From the NCBI GenBank assembly GCA_902558815.1, contig CACEFF010000001.1, forward strand, positions 186,001-250,000: a stretch of 64,000 bases of DNA, given 5' to 3'. Below, piece by piece: positions 9,569-18,834 of this stretch. The position numbers and the translations under genes are program-made. Each line of letters opens with the position of its first letter. The stretch's first letter is position 1. The notes beneath the pieces are model-generated. The model was not told the DNA's origin, ran no database searches, and saw only the letters and a list, made by a program, of their open reading frames with translations. Source of the DNA: an uncultured Pelagibacteraceae bacterium. Its GTDB lineage: Bacteria; Pseudomonadota; Alphaproteobacteria; Pelagibacterales; Pelagibacteraceae.

Positions 9569-10457
9569 TTTTTTTCTTTGCTAAGTATATGCCAATAAAT
9601 ACCAAAACTGTTCCAATCAAATGATAATTTTCTAATTTTTCTTCAAATAAGAAATAACCATAAATGGCACCATAAATTGTAAATATATATAAAGTAAACC
9701 CAGTCAATGATGCACCCAACTTTTTTTGAGCCAATGTGTAAAGAGTAAATGCAATTATTCCTGGAGAAATTGCTGCAAAAAACACCCACACAACAAATTC
9801 TTTATTAAAGGTAGTTCTCTGAAAATAAATTTCCTCACTAATATAAAAAGGTAGCAAACTAACCGCTCCAAAAAAAGCAATTAATGTGAATCTTTGAAAA
9901 ATTCCAAGTTTTGTTTTCCAATAAAATAAATAAATTGAGTATAACGCCCATCCTATGGCAGCAGCTAACATCCAAAGATCACCCATAGTAAAATTAAGAT
10001 TTATTAATAAATTAAGATCACCCTTAATAATAATTGCAAAGACTCCCATCAAACAAGATATAAGCCCAACTACTTTTGTAATATTGATTTTTTCATTAAA
10101 AAAAATGCTGGAAATTAAAATTATAAATATTGGTGACGATGTATATATAATTCCCATATTAGTAACAGTAGTAGTTTGGCCTGCTAAAAAAGGAAAGGCA
10201 CCACAAATACCACAGCCCGTTGCCCCTAAGAAAAAAAGTTTTTTATATTCCTTTTTCATAATTTCATAATTTTTTTTTAATGATAGATAAGTGAAAGGTA
10301 ATAGAATCAAAAAAACTAATGCCCATCTCCAAAATGCTAAAGAAATTGGCGGAACATATTCAACACCCCCTCGGGCTACTACTAAATTTGAAGCCATAAA
10401 TATAGGTTGAATAAACAAAAGTGAGAGTGCAAAAAGATTGTTTATTTTAGTTCTCAA
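9552..10457 (-). CDS. EamA/DMT-superfamily permease
   Basis: 301 residues with about ten predicted transmembrane helices in two EamA-type halves, ending with a short basic tail (AKKKNVKKT). The second half shows the typical YTLAQKKLGAS motif. These inner-membrane carriers export or exchange small metabolites; the substrate cannot be read from sequence. The apparent start is TTG at 10457, with no good alternative ATG before the first helix. It lies 19 bases downstream of the 58-aa membrane gene. Confidence 0.88.
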   Translation of the reverse strand: MRTKINNLFALSLLFIQPIFMASNLVVARGGVEYVPPISLAFWRWALVFLILLPFTYLSLKKNYEIMKKEYKKLFFLGATGCGICGAFPFLAGQTTTVTNMGIIYTSSPIFIILISSIFFNEKINITKVVGLISCLMGVFAIIIKGDLNLLINLNFTMGDLWMLAAAIGWALYSIYLFYWKTKLGIFQRFTLIAFFGAVSLLPFYISEEIYFQRTTFNKEFVVWVFFAAISPGIIAFTLYTLAQKKLGASLTGFTLYIFTIYGAIYGYFLFEEKLENYHLIGTVLVFIGIYLAKKKNVKKT

Positions 10458-10476
10458 TGATTTACTTTTTGATTAT

Positions 10477-10653
10477 CTATTTTTTATCAAAGAAGGCTTC
10501 ATAAACCATCATAAAGATTGCGATACCCATTAAAATATAAACAGGCAACACATCAAGAAAACCTATCATCGATGATCTTGTTAATGTAAATGCAAGGCCT
10601 ACTAAAAAAGCAATAGCAAGCAATGAACCTAGAAACGTTGTAAATTTTTGCAT
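10477..10653 (-). CDS. 58-aa two-helix membrane protein downstream of the amidase
   Basis: A short gene reading MQKFTTFLGSLL..., 58 residues, with two hydrophobic segments (about residues 6-24 and 35-52) separated by a short loop (TRSSMIGFLD) and ending YEAFFDKK. Its ATG begins two bases after the amidase stop, which supports translation as part of the TRAP/amidase unit. I do not recognise the family. Two short helices with charged ends suggest a small accessory membrane protein. Confidence 0.65.
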   Translation of the reverse strand: MQKFTTFLGSLLAIAFLVGLAFTLTRSSMIGFLDVLPVYILMGIAIFMMVYEAFFDKK

Positions 10654-10654
10654 T

Positions 10655-11980
10655 TTAATTATTACATTCCTTTTCTAACCAATTAGCAACCCCTAAAAAT
10701 CTATGGTCATCATAACGATCCCCTATTAGCTGAATTCCTAATGGTAAATTATTTTCACCTTCAAGTAATGGAAGAGAAATACAGGGTGTTCCTAGATACG
10801 ACCAGACTTTATTAAATTCTGCTGTTCCAGTACTCTTTAAACCTTTAGGTGCCACACCAGGACTAGCGGGCGATAGAACACCATGGTAATCCTCAAATAC
10901 TTCCTGGTAAGACTCATAACTTCTTTTTTTAAAATCAATTGCCTCAGCATATTCTTTTGCTGAATACTTATTACCTTTAGATATAGCAGTTTGCATATAT
11001 TTTGATAATTTTGCTTTATACTTTTTGTAATATATTGCAAAATTATTAGCCAAATCTGTTTCATGAATAATCTGATGATATTTATGTATATCTTTAAAAT
11101 ATGATGGAGTATCAAATACCTCAATATTTTTAAATGACTTTATAAAATATTCAAAAGACTCTCTAGATTTTTTATCAATTATCTTCCAATAGTCTGATTT
11201 ATAAAAAATGAATTTAGGTTCATATACTGGACCTTTTTTTGTTTCATCTAAAATATTTTCAGCTGAGTAGTAAATAGTTGCTGGATCGTGATGATCTTTT
11301 TTAATTAAAACCTTTGCTAGTAATGCTACATCTTCAACAGTTCTTCCAAATATTCCCATGTGATCTAGCGTGTACGAAGTTCTCAAAACACCATTTCTTG
11401 AAATTAAACCATAAGTTGGTTTATATCCTACAACACCACAATAAGAAGCAGGTCTTATAACTGATCCACCTGTTTGTGACCCAATCGAAAGTGGAGCCAT
11501 AAGAGATGCAACTGAAGCTGCTGAACCACTAGATGAACCGCCTGGTGTTCGTGAATAGTCATGAGGATTAGTAGTTTTCGGTGGACCAAGATATGCTAAT
11601 TCTGACGTAGCTGTTTTGCCCATTACAATAGCACCAGCTGAATGTAAAAGTTCAACTATCTCAGCATTTTGAGAATAAGATTTTCCTTTTCTAATAGGCG
11701 TTCCACACTCTGTAGGCATATCTACAGTTCCTATAATATCTTTTAGAGCTATTGGAACTCCGTGTAATGAACCTACGGGTTTTCCTGATTTTCTATGCTC
11801 GTCTGCATCAGCAGCTTTCTCCAATAAAACTTTTTTATCAAAGTGAGCCCATGCTTTAATATCTTTTTCGAATTTACTTATTCTTTCAATATATTTTTCA
11901 CAAAGTTCAACTGAGCTTAAATTACCTTCTTTAATTTTTAAGGCCATCTCTTCAACACTTAACGAAAATATATCAATCAT
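10655..11980 (-). CDS. Amidase-signature family hydrolase
   Basis: 441-residue amidase-signature enzyme of the GatA/AtzF/FAAH fold. The Ser-cisSer-Lys triad is visible: Lys80 in ALKDIIGT, Ser149 in PGGSSSGSAA and nucleophile Ser173 in TGGSVIRPASYCG. It hydrolyses an amide or urea-type bond, releasing ammonia or an amine; the substrate is not determinable. GatA is unlikely because gatB and gatC are not adjacent. It lies 5 bases after dctM, so it probably acts on a compound brought in by that TRAP transporter. Confidence 0.92.
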   Translation of the reverse strand: MIDIFSLSVEEMALKIKEGNLSSVELCEKYIERISKFEKDIKAWAHFDKKVLLEKAADADEHRKSGKPVGSLHGVPIALKDIIGTVDMPTECGTPIRKGKSYSQNAEIVELLHSAGAIVMGKTATSELAYLGPPKTTNPHDYSRTPGGSSSGSAASVASLMAPLSIGSQTGGSVIRPASYCGVVGYKPTYGLISRNGVLRTSYTLDHMGIFGRTVEDVALLAKVLIKKDHHDPATIYYSAENILDETKKGPVYEPKFIFYKSDYWKIIDKKSRESFEYFIKSFKNIEVFDTPSYFKDIHKYHQIIHETDLANNFAIYYKKYKAKLSKYMQTAISKGNKYSAKEYAEAIDFKKRSYESYQEVFEDYHGVLSPASPGVAPKGLKSTGTAEFNKVWSYLGTPCISLPLLEGENNLPLGIQLIGDRYDDHRFLGVANWLEKECNN

Positions 11981-11985
11981 TTTTT

Positions 11986-13347
11986 TTAGTCAGCAAACAA
12001 TACTTCTGGCAACCATAAAGCAATACCTGGAAACATATACATTAAAAACATTCCAAAAATAACAATACCCAAAAATGGCATGATGCCTTTAAATATCTCT
12101 AATAACTCAACATTCGTCTTTTGGACTCCTTTTAAATAATAAGCCGACATGGCCATTGGAGGGGTTAAAAAGGATGTCTGTAAATTTAAAGCAATTAACA
12201 TTGCAAAAAAATATGGGTTAACATTAAATATTTCAAGTAATGGTAAAAATATCGGCACAAAAATAATCAAAATTTCTGTCCACTCTAACGGCCATCCTAA
12301 AAGAAAAATTATTATTTGAGTTATTACTAAAAATTGCCATGTAGTTATGTTTATTGATGTAAAGAAATGTTCAAATACTTCATGACCACCTAAATAAGAA
12401 AAAACAGAAGAAAAAGTCCATGATCCAATAAACAACCACATAATCATTGCAGTTGTCTTTGCCGTTAAAAAAACAGATTCTTTAAAATTTTGCCATTTAA
12501 GAGTTTTATAAAACCAAGATAAGATTAATGCTCCAAAAGCTCCTGCAGCTGCAGCTTCTGCTGGGGTAGCAATTCCTGCTAAAATTGTTCCAAGCACCAA
12601 CATTATCAACCCAAATAAAGGTACGAAAGAAACTAGGACTTCTTTTAGAATTTCTGCTCTTGGTGGAATATCTTCAGCTGGTGGCCTTGGTGCTATAGAA
12701 GGGTTTAACCAAGCTCTTGTTACTGCATAAGCAATATATAACCCAGCTAACATTAATCCTGGAAAAATTGCTGCAGCAAATAATCTTAAAGGAGATAATT
12801 GTGCAATAACAGAATAAACAATCAACATGATACTTGGTGGAATTAAAATTCCCAAGCAACCACCACTACAAATTATTCCTGAAGCAAATTTTTTATCATA
12901 TCCAGCTTTAACCATAGCTGGCCAAGCTAATAAACCCATTAAAGTTACCACTGCTCCAATAATTCCTGTTGCAGTGGAAAACAAAGTACATGTTATAAGA
13001 GCAGCTACTGCCATTGATGCTGGCAATCTATGTGCTGCTAATCTTATTGCAAAAAATAATTTAGCTACTATTCCTGCTCTCTCTACCAAATATCCCATAA
13101 ATAAAAAAAGTGGCACAGCTGTGAGCACGTTATTATCCATGACCGTGTATGTGTTTTTTACAAATAAAGAAAATATTCTATTATCGAAAAGGTGATCCAT
13201 TAAAACTGGATCATAATAAGCGTAATAGCCAAAACCTATTCCCATAGCCATTAAAGTAAATGCTATTGGGAAACCTAATAACACTGCAAATAAAAACACT
13301 CCCATCATTAGAATGGCTACTTCAGGATTAGTAAGACTAAATAACAT
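11986..13347 (-). CDS. dctM: TRAP transporter large permease DctM
   Basis: 453-residue large membrane subunit of a tripartite ATP-independent periplasmic transporter. It has about 12 hydrophobic segments and the conserved motifs MGYLVERAG, GILIPPSIMLI and TPAEAAAAG of the DctM family. It couples sodium import to uptake of the solute delivered by DctP. Its start overlaps dctQ by 11 bases, and the amidase gene follows after 5 bases. Confidence 0.95.
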   Translation of the reverse strand: MLFSLTNPEVAILMMGVFLFAVLLGFPIAFTLMAMGIGFGYYAYYDPVLMDHLFDNRIFSLFVKNTYTVMDNNVLTAVPLFLFMGYLVERAGIVAKLFFAIRLAAHRLPASMAVAALITCTLFSTATGIIGAVVTLMGLLAWPAMVKAGYDKKFASGIICSGGCLGILIPPSIMLIVYSVIAQLSPLRLFAAAIFPGLMLAGLYIAYAVTRAWLNPSIAPRPPAEDIPPRAEILKEVLVSFVPLFGLIMLVLGTILAGIATPAEAAAAGAFGALILSWFYKTLKWQNFKESVFLTAKTTAMIMWLFIGSWTFSSVFSYLGGHEVFEHFFTSINITTWQFLVITQIIIFLLGWPLEWTEILIIFVPIFLPLLEIFNVNPYFFAMLIALNLQTSFLTPPMAMSAYYLKGVQKTNVELLEIFKGIMPFLGIVIFGMFLMYMFPGIALWLPEVLFAD

Positions 13348-13921
13348 TATTCTTATCCTCTGCTTGTGAAGTTCTCATTAAAATTTTATCTGTTTCTTCA
13401 GCAACAACCATTCTAGAAGGCCAAATGCCAGTCTTAATACAAATTATTGATCTGAATACTTCACTCACTCCCTGAATAATTAGCATAACACCTGCTGCGG
13501 GGATCATAGATTTTACCATATAAATTTGGATTTGAGCTGGACTACTCCAGCTAGTCTCTTTAATTTTCCAAGCCTGCGCTGCATATTCGTATCCATAAAA
13601 AGCCAAGGCTATAACGCCTGGAAAAAAGAAAATGAAATAGAGAACTAAATCTATCCATGCCTGTGTTTTTTGACTAAATAATCTATAAATTACATCACCC
13701 CTTACATGAGCTTCTGTCGCCAAACAATATGCCCCTGACATCATTAATATTGCTCCATACATTTGCATACTAAAATCAAAATTCCATAATGTGGGTGCAT
13801 TAAAAGCATATGCCATTACCACTTCATAAACTGTTCCTCCCATTAAAATAACAATACACCAAGAAAATGACTTGCCCATCGAGGTGCTTAATGTATCTGC
13901 AAATCTTATGTAGGATTCCAT
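13337..13921 (-). CDS. dctQ: TRAP transporter small permease DctQ
   Basis: 194-residue DctQ-like subunit with four predicted transmembrane helices and the family motif EAHVRGDVIYRLF near residue 70. It forms the membrane complex with DctM. It overlaps dctM by 11 bases and is separated from dctP by an 81-base gap containing a strong hairpin. The C-terminal tail is charged and cytoplasmic. Confidence 0.93.
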   Translation of the reverse strand: MESYIRFADTLSTSMGKSFSWCIVILMGGTVYEVVMAYAFNAPTLWNFDFSMQMYGAILMMSGAYCLATEAHVRGDVIYRLFSQKTQAWIDLVLYFIFFFPGVIALAFYGYEYAAQAWKIKETSWSSPAQIQIYMVKSMIPAAGVMLIIQGVSEVFRSIICIKTGIWPSRMVVAEETDKILMRTSQAEDKNNVI

Positions 13922-13950
13922 AATAAATTATAAGTATCTTAAATTTTGGT

Positions 13951-13984
13951 AAAAAAAAAGGGGGTTTATCAACCCCCCTTTTTT
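13951..13984 (-). terminator. Hairpin terminator/attenuator between dctP and dctQ
   Basis: In the minus orientation a GGGGG stem pairs with CCCCC across an eight-base loop and is followed by nine Ts; A-tracts on the other side make it nearly symmetrical. It lies just after the dctP stop and before dctQ. It would allow strong synthesis of the binding protein with partial read-through to the permease genes, as in several binding-protein transporters. Confidence 0.8.
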
Positions 13985-14002
13985 AAATCAATTTAAAGTT
14001 AG

Positions 14003-15160
14003 TTAAATTTTAACTTTTGCGATTGGACCAAACTCATTTTCATAAGCTAATTTGTAGTTCGGTTGATTCATCAACAGATACTTCATTGTTCTCTTAGCAT
14101 ATGCTTTTTGAGATGCGATAATCTTCTTAAAGAAAGGATCTTTCTTAGAAAAATCACCAACAATTTTATCCCAACCTTTTAACTGTTCAGCTAAAATTGC
14201 ATCAGATGTTTGGTAAACATTAACCTTATGCTCGTTCATTAACTTAGCTAGATCCTGTGAGTATCTAACTAAAGCTTTAAAGTAGTTATCTGAGTTTGCA
14301 GCATAAGCAGCATTTTTCAAGATAGCTTGATGAGCAGGTGAAAGGCTATTGTATCTTTTCTTGTTCACCGGTATCTCAAACATTTCTTGAGATTGGTGGA
14401 AACTACCTAAATGGTAGTGTTTAGATACATCTTGCATTCCAAACTGTGAGTCTGATGTCGGGTTGTTAAATTCAGCAGCATCAATCAAACCAGTTTTCAT
14501 TGCTGGTTGAATTTCACCACCTGGTAATTGTCTTACGACCATTCCCATAGCAGTTAAAACGTTAGTCGCTAGACCAACTGTTCTATACTTCATTCCTTTA
14601 ACATCAGATACTTTAGTTACGTTCTTTTTGAACCAACCAAAAGGTTGTGCTGGCATAGGCATATGAAAGAATCCGATATAATCGAATCCAACTGAAGCTA
14701 CTGCTTCATCATATAATTTTCTTCCTCCACCATACTCCATCCATCCCATAACTTCTTGAGATGACATTCCGTATGAAGGACCAGTTCCAAAAAGTGAAGC
14801 GGCAGGATTTTTACCATACCAATAAGCTGTCACCCAGTGACCCATATCTAGGTTACCATCACTAACAGCTGCTCCTATTTCTGAAGTTTTTACCACTGAA
14901 CCAACTGGCTGAAGATCTATTTTTAAAGATCCTCCAGACATATCGCTAACCATTTTTGCATAGTCACCTGCCATTTCAAAAAAGATGTTTGCGCCTGAAG
15001 GCCAAGCAGCTTGCATCTTTAAAGTTACATGACCGTCTGATCTAGCAATGTTTGGCATTGCAACAGTAGCTGCAGCAACAGCTCCAGCTTTAGCAGCAGT
15101 TTTAAAGAACTTACGTCTTGAAGATGTTTTAATCTTCAACGATTTATTTTCTTTCGTCAT
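14003..15160 (-). CDS. dctP: TRAP transporter solute-binding protein DctP
   Basis: 385-residue periplasmic binding protein of the DctP family. A twin-arginine-type leader (SRRKFFK with Arg15-Arg16, then an alanine-rich core) implies Tat export. The mature part begins near HVTLKMQAAWPSGANIF and contains the family's YRTVG..A segment and the substrate-binding NNPTSD region. The overall style recalls binding proteins of the TakP type that take 2-oxo monocarboxylates, but specificity is an inference. A strong Shine-Dalgarno (GAGGAG) and a terminator just downstream fit very high expression. Confidence 0.94.
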   Translation of the reverse strand: MTKENKSLKIKTSSRRKFFKTAAKAGAVAAATVAMPNIARSDGHVTLKMQAAWPSGANIFFEMAGDYAKMVSDMSGGSLKIDLQPVGSVVKTSEIGAAVSDGNLDMGHWVTAYWYGKNPAASLFGTGPSYGMSSQEVMGWMEYGGGRKLYDEAVASVGFDYIGFFHMPMPAQPFGWFKKNVTKVSDVKGMKYRTVGLATNVLTAMGMVVRQLPGGEIQPAMKTGLIDAAEFNNPTSDSQFGMQDVSKHYHLGSFHQSQEMFEIPVNKKRYNSLSPAHQAILKNAAYAANSDNYFKALVRYSQDLAKLMNEHKVNVYQTSDAILAEQLKGWDKIVGDFSKKDPFFKKIIASQKAYAKRTMKYLLMNQPNYKLAYENEFGPIAKVKI

Positions 15161-15173
15161 TGTTTCTCCTCTA

Positions 15174-15189
15174 ATAGTTAATTAACTAT
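15174..15189. promoter_or_regulatory. 16-base palindrome upstream of dctP, candidate operator
   Basis: ATAGTTAATTAACTAT is a perfect 16-base palindrome placed between a TATAGT-like -10 sequence and the GAGGAG ribosome-binding site of dctP. Its position would suit a repressor site, but AT-rich palindromes arise by chance in this genome, so confidence is low. Confidence 0.35.
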
Positions 15190-15278
15190 AATAATTTAAA
15201 CATAGAATTAGCTTAGAGTCTTTCTAAAAAAAGGGGTAGATGTCGCAGAAATTAAACTTTATACAATCCAGGGTAGAA

Positions 15279-16232
15279 TTAGTTCACTTTATTTTTGCAA
15301 TTCCCTGTTTGAAAATACTCATCAATATTATCAATAGCTAAATTAGCCATTGCTATTCGAGTATCTTTTGTTGCACTTCCGAGGTGAGGTAAAATAAAAG
15401 CAGATTTTATTTTTAAATAACCTGGGTTTAAATTTGGTTCATTTTTGTAAACATCTAAACCAACAGCATAAATTTTTCTTCTGTTCAAAGCATCAATCAA
15501 AGCCTCATCATCAACGATATCACCTCTAGCAACATTAGTTATTACTGCCCCTTTAGGAAAGTATTCAACTGTGTCTTTATTGATCATATTTTCTGTTTCC
15601 TTCGTTGCTGGACAACAAATAGATAAAACATCAGATACCGAAAAAAGACTTTTTACACTTTCATGATAGATTGCACCGTTTTCTTTTTCAGGATTTAATT
15701 TTGATCGGTTATGATAATGAATTATCATTCCTAATGACTTAGCAATTTTAGCTATTTTCTGTCCAATTCTTCCCATTCCTAAAACACCTAATCTTGTGCC
15801 AGTTAATTGTTTTCCAATTAGATAATCTGCAGACCATTTCCATCCACCTTCTCTTGCAGAATATATTCCCTCAGCAGCTCTTCTGCATGCTCCTAATATC
15901 AAAAGGACCCCAATTTCTGCAGTTGCATCTGACAAAACTTCAGGAGTATTTGTAACTGCAATCCCTCTCTTTTTAGCAGCCTCTAAATCAATATTTCCAA
16001 ATCCAACAGCAAAATTTGAAATAATCTTAACTGTATCTGGTAATTTATCAATTGTATCTTTATCCAATTTTTCTGTCAAAGATGAAAGAATACCATCACA
16101 ACCTTGGCTCATTTCTATTACTTTTGATTGAGAATATAACTCATCATTTGAATTGAGTTTTGCTTCAAAAATTTTAATTGCTTTATCTTCACTATCTTTA
16201 ATTAATTTCCTGGTGATTAAGATTTTTTTCAT
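15279..16232 (-). CDS. NAD(P)-dependent D-2-hydroxyacid dehydrogenase (glyoxylate/hydroxypyruvate reductase type)
   Basis: 317-residue member of the D-isomer-specific 2-hydroxyacid dehydrogenase family. The dinucleotide fold GLGMGRIGQ-type motif (Gly152, Gly154, Gly157) and the catalytic Arg236, Glu265 and His283 are all in place. The family reversibly reduces 2-oxo acids such as glyoxylate, hydroxypyruvate or longer chains. It lies 11 bases after the FAD-linked dehydrogenase gene and 118 bases before dctP in a cluster devoted to 2-hydroxy and 2-oxo acids. Confidence 0.92.
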   Translation of the reverse strand: MKKILITRKLIKDSEDKAIKIFEAKLNSNDELYSQSKVIEMSQGCDGILSSLTEKLDKDTIDKLPDTVKIISNFAVGFGNIDLEAAKKRGIAVTNTPEVLSDATAEIGVLLILGACRRAAEGIYSAREGGWKWSADYLIGKQLTGTRLGVLGMGRIGQKIAKIAKSLGMIIHYHNRSKLNPEKENGAIYHESVKSLFSVSDVLSICCPATKETENMINKDTVEYFPKGAVITNVARGDIVDDEALIDALNRRKIYAVGLDVYKNEPNLNPGYLKIKSAFILPHLGSATKDTRIAMANLAIDNIDEYFQTGNCKNKVN

Positions 16233-16243
16233 CTTTATATTGA

Positions 16244-17617
16244 TTAATTTAAATCAAATATTTTGCCAGGATTCATTATATTATTTTGATCAATACTTTT
16301 TTTAATAGTTTTCATCAATGGGATGCAGTCACCATGCTCTTGAAGAAGATAAGCTTTTTTGTGCAATCCTACTCCATGCTCCCCTGTTATAGTTCCCTTT
16401 AACTCTAGAGTTTTTTTAATTAGTAAATCACTAAAGTCTCTTATCTTATTATACGTTCCTTCTTCTTTAGGGTCATAAGGTAAAATTACATGAAAATTTC
16501 CATCCCCTAAATGACCAACCATTGGTGCTCTAAGACCAAGTTTTTTTGTCTCTTCCTCAGCGAAATTTACACATTCTGTAATGTTAGAAATTGGAAGACA
16601 TACATCGGTTGAATATACTCTTCCATTGTTTATCAAAGCTTTAACAGAATAATAAACATCCCATCTTGCTTTCCATAGTTTGTTTCTTTCCTCTAAATCT
16701 TTCGCCCATTTAAATGAGCTTCCATTATTGTCTTTTGAAATCTCTTCTACTATTTTAATATTTTCTTGATTTGATGATTCTGAACCATGAAATTCAAAAA
16801 ATAATGTTGGTACAGCTTCAATATCCTTTAGTTTTGAATAGTTGATACTAATTTCCATTTGTTCTTTATTAAGCATTTCAATTCTTGCTATAGGCACACC
16901 ATATTGAATTACTTGTTGAGCTGTTTGTACTGCACTTTCTAAAGTTGGAAAGTGACAAACTGCACTCATAATACTTTCTGGTATTGGGGATAATCTTAAT
17001 TGAATTTCCGTAATTATTCCTAACGTGCCCTCTGAACCAATAAAAAGATTTGTTAAATTATAACCAGCAGAAGTTTTTTTAGTTCTACTTCCAGTATTAA
17101 TAATATCACCATTTGGCAGTACAACAGTAAGCCCAGTTATAACTGTTTTCATTGTGCCATACTTAACCGCCATAGTCCCTGAAGCTGATGTGGATGCCAT
17201 ACCCCCTATTGCAGCATTTGCACCAGGGTCAATTGGGAAAAAAACTCCATCTTCTCTTAAATATTCGTTTAGTTGTTCTTTAGTAACACAAGCTTGTACT
17301 CGGCAATCAAAATCTTCTGCATTTACACTTAAAATTTTATTCATTTTTTCTAAAGAAATAGTAATTCCTTTATCATTTCCTACAACATTTCCTTCTAAAG
17401 ATGTTCCGGTACCAAAAGGAACTACAGGGATTTTATGCTCATTACATAAGCTTAATATTTTTGAAACTTCTTCATTTGTTTCAGGAAAAACAACCGCTTT
17501 AGATAAAACAGGATCATAGGTGTCTTCACCTCTAGCATAATTAGCTCTTGTTGACTCCGAGGTCGAAAATCTTCCATTAAAGATCTTTTTTAATTCTGCT
17601 TGAACTTCATTATTCAT
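16244..17617 (-). CDS. FAD-linked D-2-hydroxyacid dehydrogenase (GlcD/D-lactate dehydrogenase family)
   Basis: 457-residue flavoprotein of the VAO/PCMH family. The N-terminal FAD-binding half has VVPFGTGTSLEGNV and GGMASTSASG. The C-terminal FAD-oxidase half has GHLGDGNFH and GEHGVGLHKKAYL, which bind substrate and metal. It would oxidise a D-2-hydroxy acid (D-lactate, glycolate or D-2-hydroxyglutarate type) to the 2-oxo acid with electrons passed to the respiratory chain. No GlcE or GlcF partner gene is adjacent. It sits in the 2-hydroxyacid cluster upstream of the TRAP genes. Confidence 0.92.
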   Translation of the reverse strand: MNNEVQAELKKIFNGRFSTSESTRANYARGEDTYDPVLSKAVVFPETNEEVSKILSLCNEHKIPVVPFGTGTSLEGNVVGNDKGITISLEKMNKILSVNAEDFDCRVQACVTKEQLNEYLREDGVFFPIDPGANAAIGGMASTSASGTMAVKYGTMKTVITGLTVVLPNGDIINTGSRTKKTSAGYNLTNLFIGSEGTLGIITEIQLRLSPIPESIMSAVCHFPTLESAVQTAQQVIQYGVPIARIEMLNKEQMEISINYSKLKDIEAVPTLFFEFHGSESSNQENIKIVEEISKDNNGSSFKWAKDLEERNKLWKARWDVYYSVKALINNGRVYSTDVCLPISNITECVNFAEEETKKLGLRAPMVGHLGDGNFHVILPYDPKEEGTYNKIRDFSDLLIKKTLELKGTITGEHGVGLHKKAYLLQEHGDCIPLMKTIKKSIDQNNIMNPGKIFDLN

Positions 17618-17656
17618 TTATTCAAATATTAATAAAGATTAAAGGAAAAATACAGC

Positions 17657-18823
17657 TTATTTAATTAGCATTTTCTTTATGTTTTCTAACGCTTGGGAAA
17701 TATTATCTCTAGAAGCAGCGAAACTAAATCTAACATAATCTTTGCAAGTTTTTCCGAAAGCTGTTCCAGGGACTATTGCTACGCCAGCTTCATGCATTGC
17801 CTTTTTACAAAATTCACTTCCACTCATTCCTGTTCCACTAACTTTTGGAAACGCATAAAAGGCTCCTCCAGGTAGACTGCATTCTACACCTGGTAAATCA
17901 TTTAAACCTTGATGAATTAAGTTTCTTCTAGCTGTAAATTTTTCCATCATTTCATGAATTGAGTCATCTGGACCATCTAGTGCAGCAATACCTGCAAATT
18001 GAGCAGCAGCATTTACACAAGATACACTATTTATCAAAAGTTTATTTACATGTGGTACTAATTCTTTGGGCCAAAAACTCCAACCCAATCTCCAACCAGT
18101 CATTGAATATGCTTTACTCCATCCTTCTAATACAATTAATCTCTCTCTCAATTCTGGGTAATTAAAAAAAGACGGCATTTCTTTGTTGTCGAAAATTTGT
18201 CTACTATAAATTTCATCACTTAAAATAGTCACATGTGGATGTTTTTTTAGTCCTTCGGCTAAAACATCTATCTGTGATTTTTCTACAAAACTTCCTGTAG
18301 GATTATTTGGATTTATTAATATTAATAATCTTGTTTTATCAGTAATAAGTGACAATATTTTTTCTGGATTAAATTTTAAATCTTTGTCTTCTGTCAAGTC
18401 ATAAGGTACAGAAGTTGAGCCTGTATAATTAATCATTGACTCATAAATTGGAAAAGCAGGAGTTGGATGAATAATTTCTGCACCTGGCTCTCCAAAACAT
18501 TGAATTGCATAACTCATAGTGGGTTTACCACCTGGCATAATTAAAATTCTTTCAGCATCTATTTCAGCATTATATCTTTTCTTAATCCATCTCGTAACCG
18601 ATTGCCTACATTCTAAAATTCCATTAGATAAAACATAACCATGGTGTCCATCATCTAAAGCTTTTTTTGCAGCTTCAACAACGTGTTTAGGTGTTTTAAA
18701 ATCCGGCTGACCTAGGCCCAAATGTATCATTGGATTTCCCTTTGCCTCTAATGCCTTTGCTTCAGCTAAAACAGAAAAAGCTGACTCTGTGCCTAAATTA
18801 TTTAAATTTTTTGCTAACTTCAT
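17657..18823 (-). CDS. Class I/II PLP-dependent aminotransferase
   Basis: 388-residue fold-type I aminotransferase of the aspartate/alanine group. The PLP lysine is Lys237 in LEGWSKAYSMTGWRLG; NPNNPTGS and the phosphate-contacting motif are present. It would exchange an amino group between a 2-oxo acid and an amino acid. It follows the L-2-hydroxyacid oxidase gene by 11 bases, so it probably consumes the oxo acids made by the neighbouring oxidases, or supplies them from amino acids. Confidence 0.93.
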   Translation of the reverse strand: MKLAKNLNNLGTESAFSVLAEAKALEAKGNPMIHLGLGQPDFKTPKHVVEAAKKALDDGHHGYVLSNGILECRQSVTRWIKKRYNAEIDAERILIMPGGKPTMSYAIQCFGEPGAEIIHPTPAFPIYESMINYTGSTSVPYDLTEDKDLKFNPEKILSLITDKTRLLILINPNNPTGSFVEKSQIDVLAEGLKKHPHVTILSDEIYSRQIFDNKEMPSFFNYPELRERLIVLEGWSKAYSMTGWRLGWSFWPKELVPHVNKLLINSVSCVNAAAQFAGIAALDGPDDSIHEMMEKFTARRNLIHQGLNDLPGVECSLPGGAFYAFPKVSGTGMSGSEFCKKAMHEAGVAIVPGTAFGKTCKDYVRFSFAASRDNISQALENIKKMLIK

Positions 18824-18834
18824 GATAATTTTTT

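Noticed and set aside
15200..15278. Terminator between the 2-hydroxyacid dehydrogenase and dctP genes
   Set aside because: There is a T/A-rich run and a CTACCCC segment but no matching inverted arm, so no hairpin forms.
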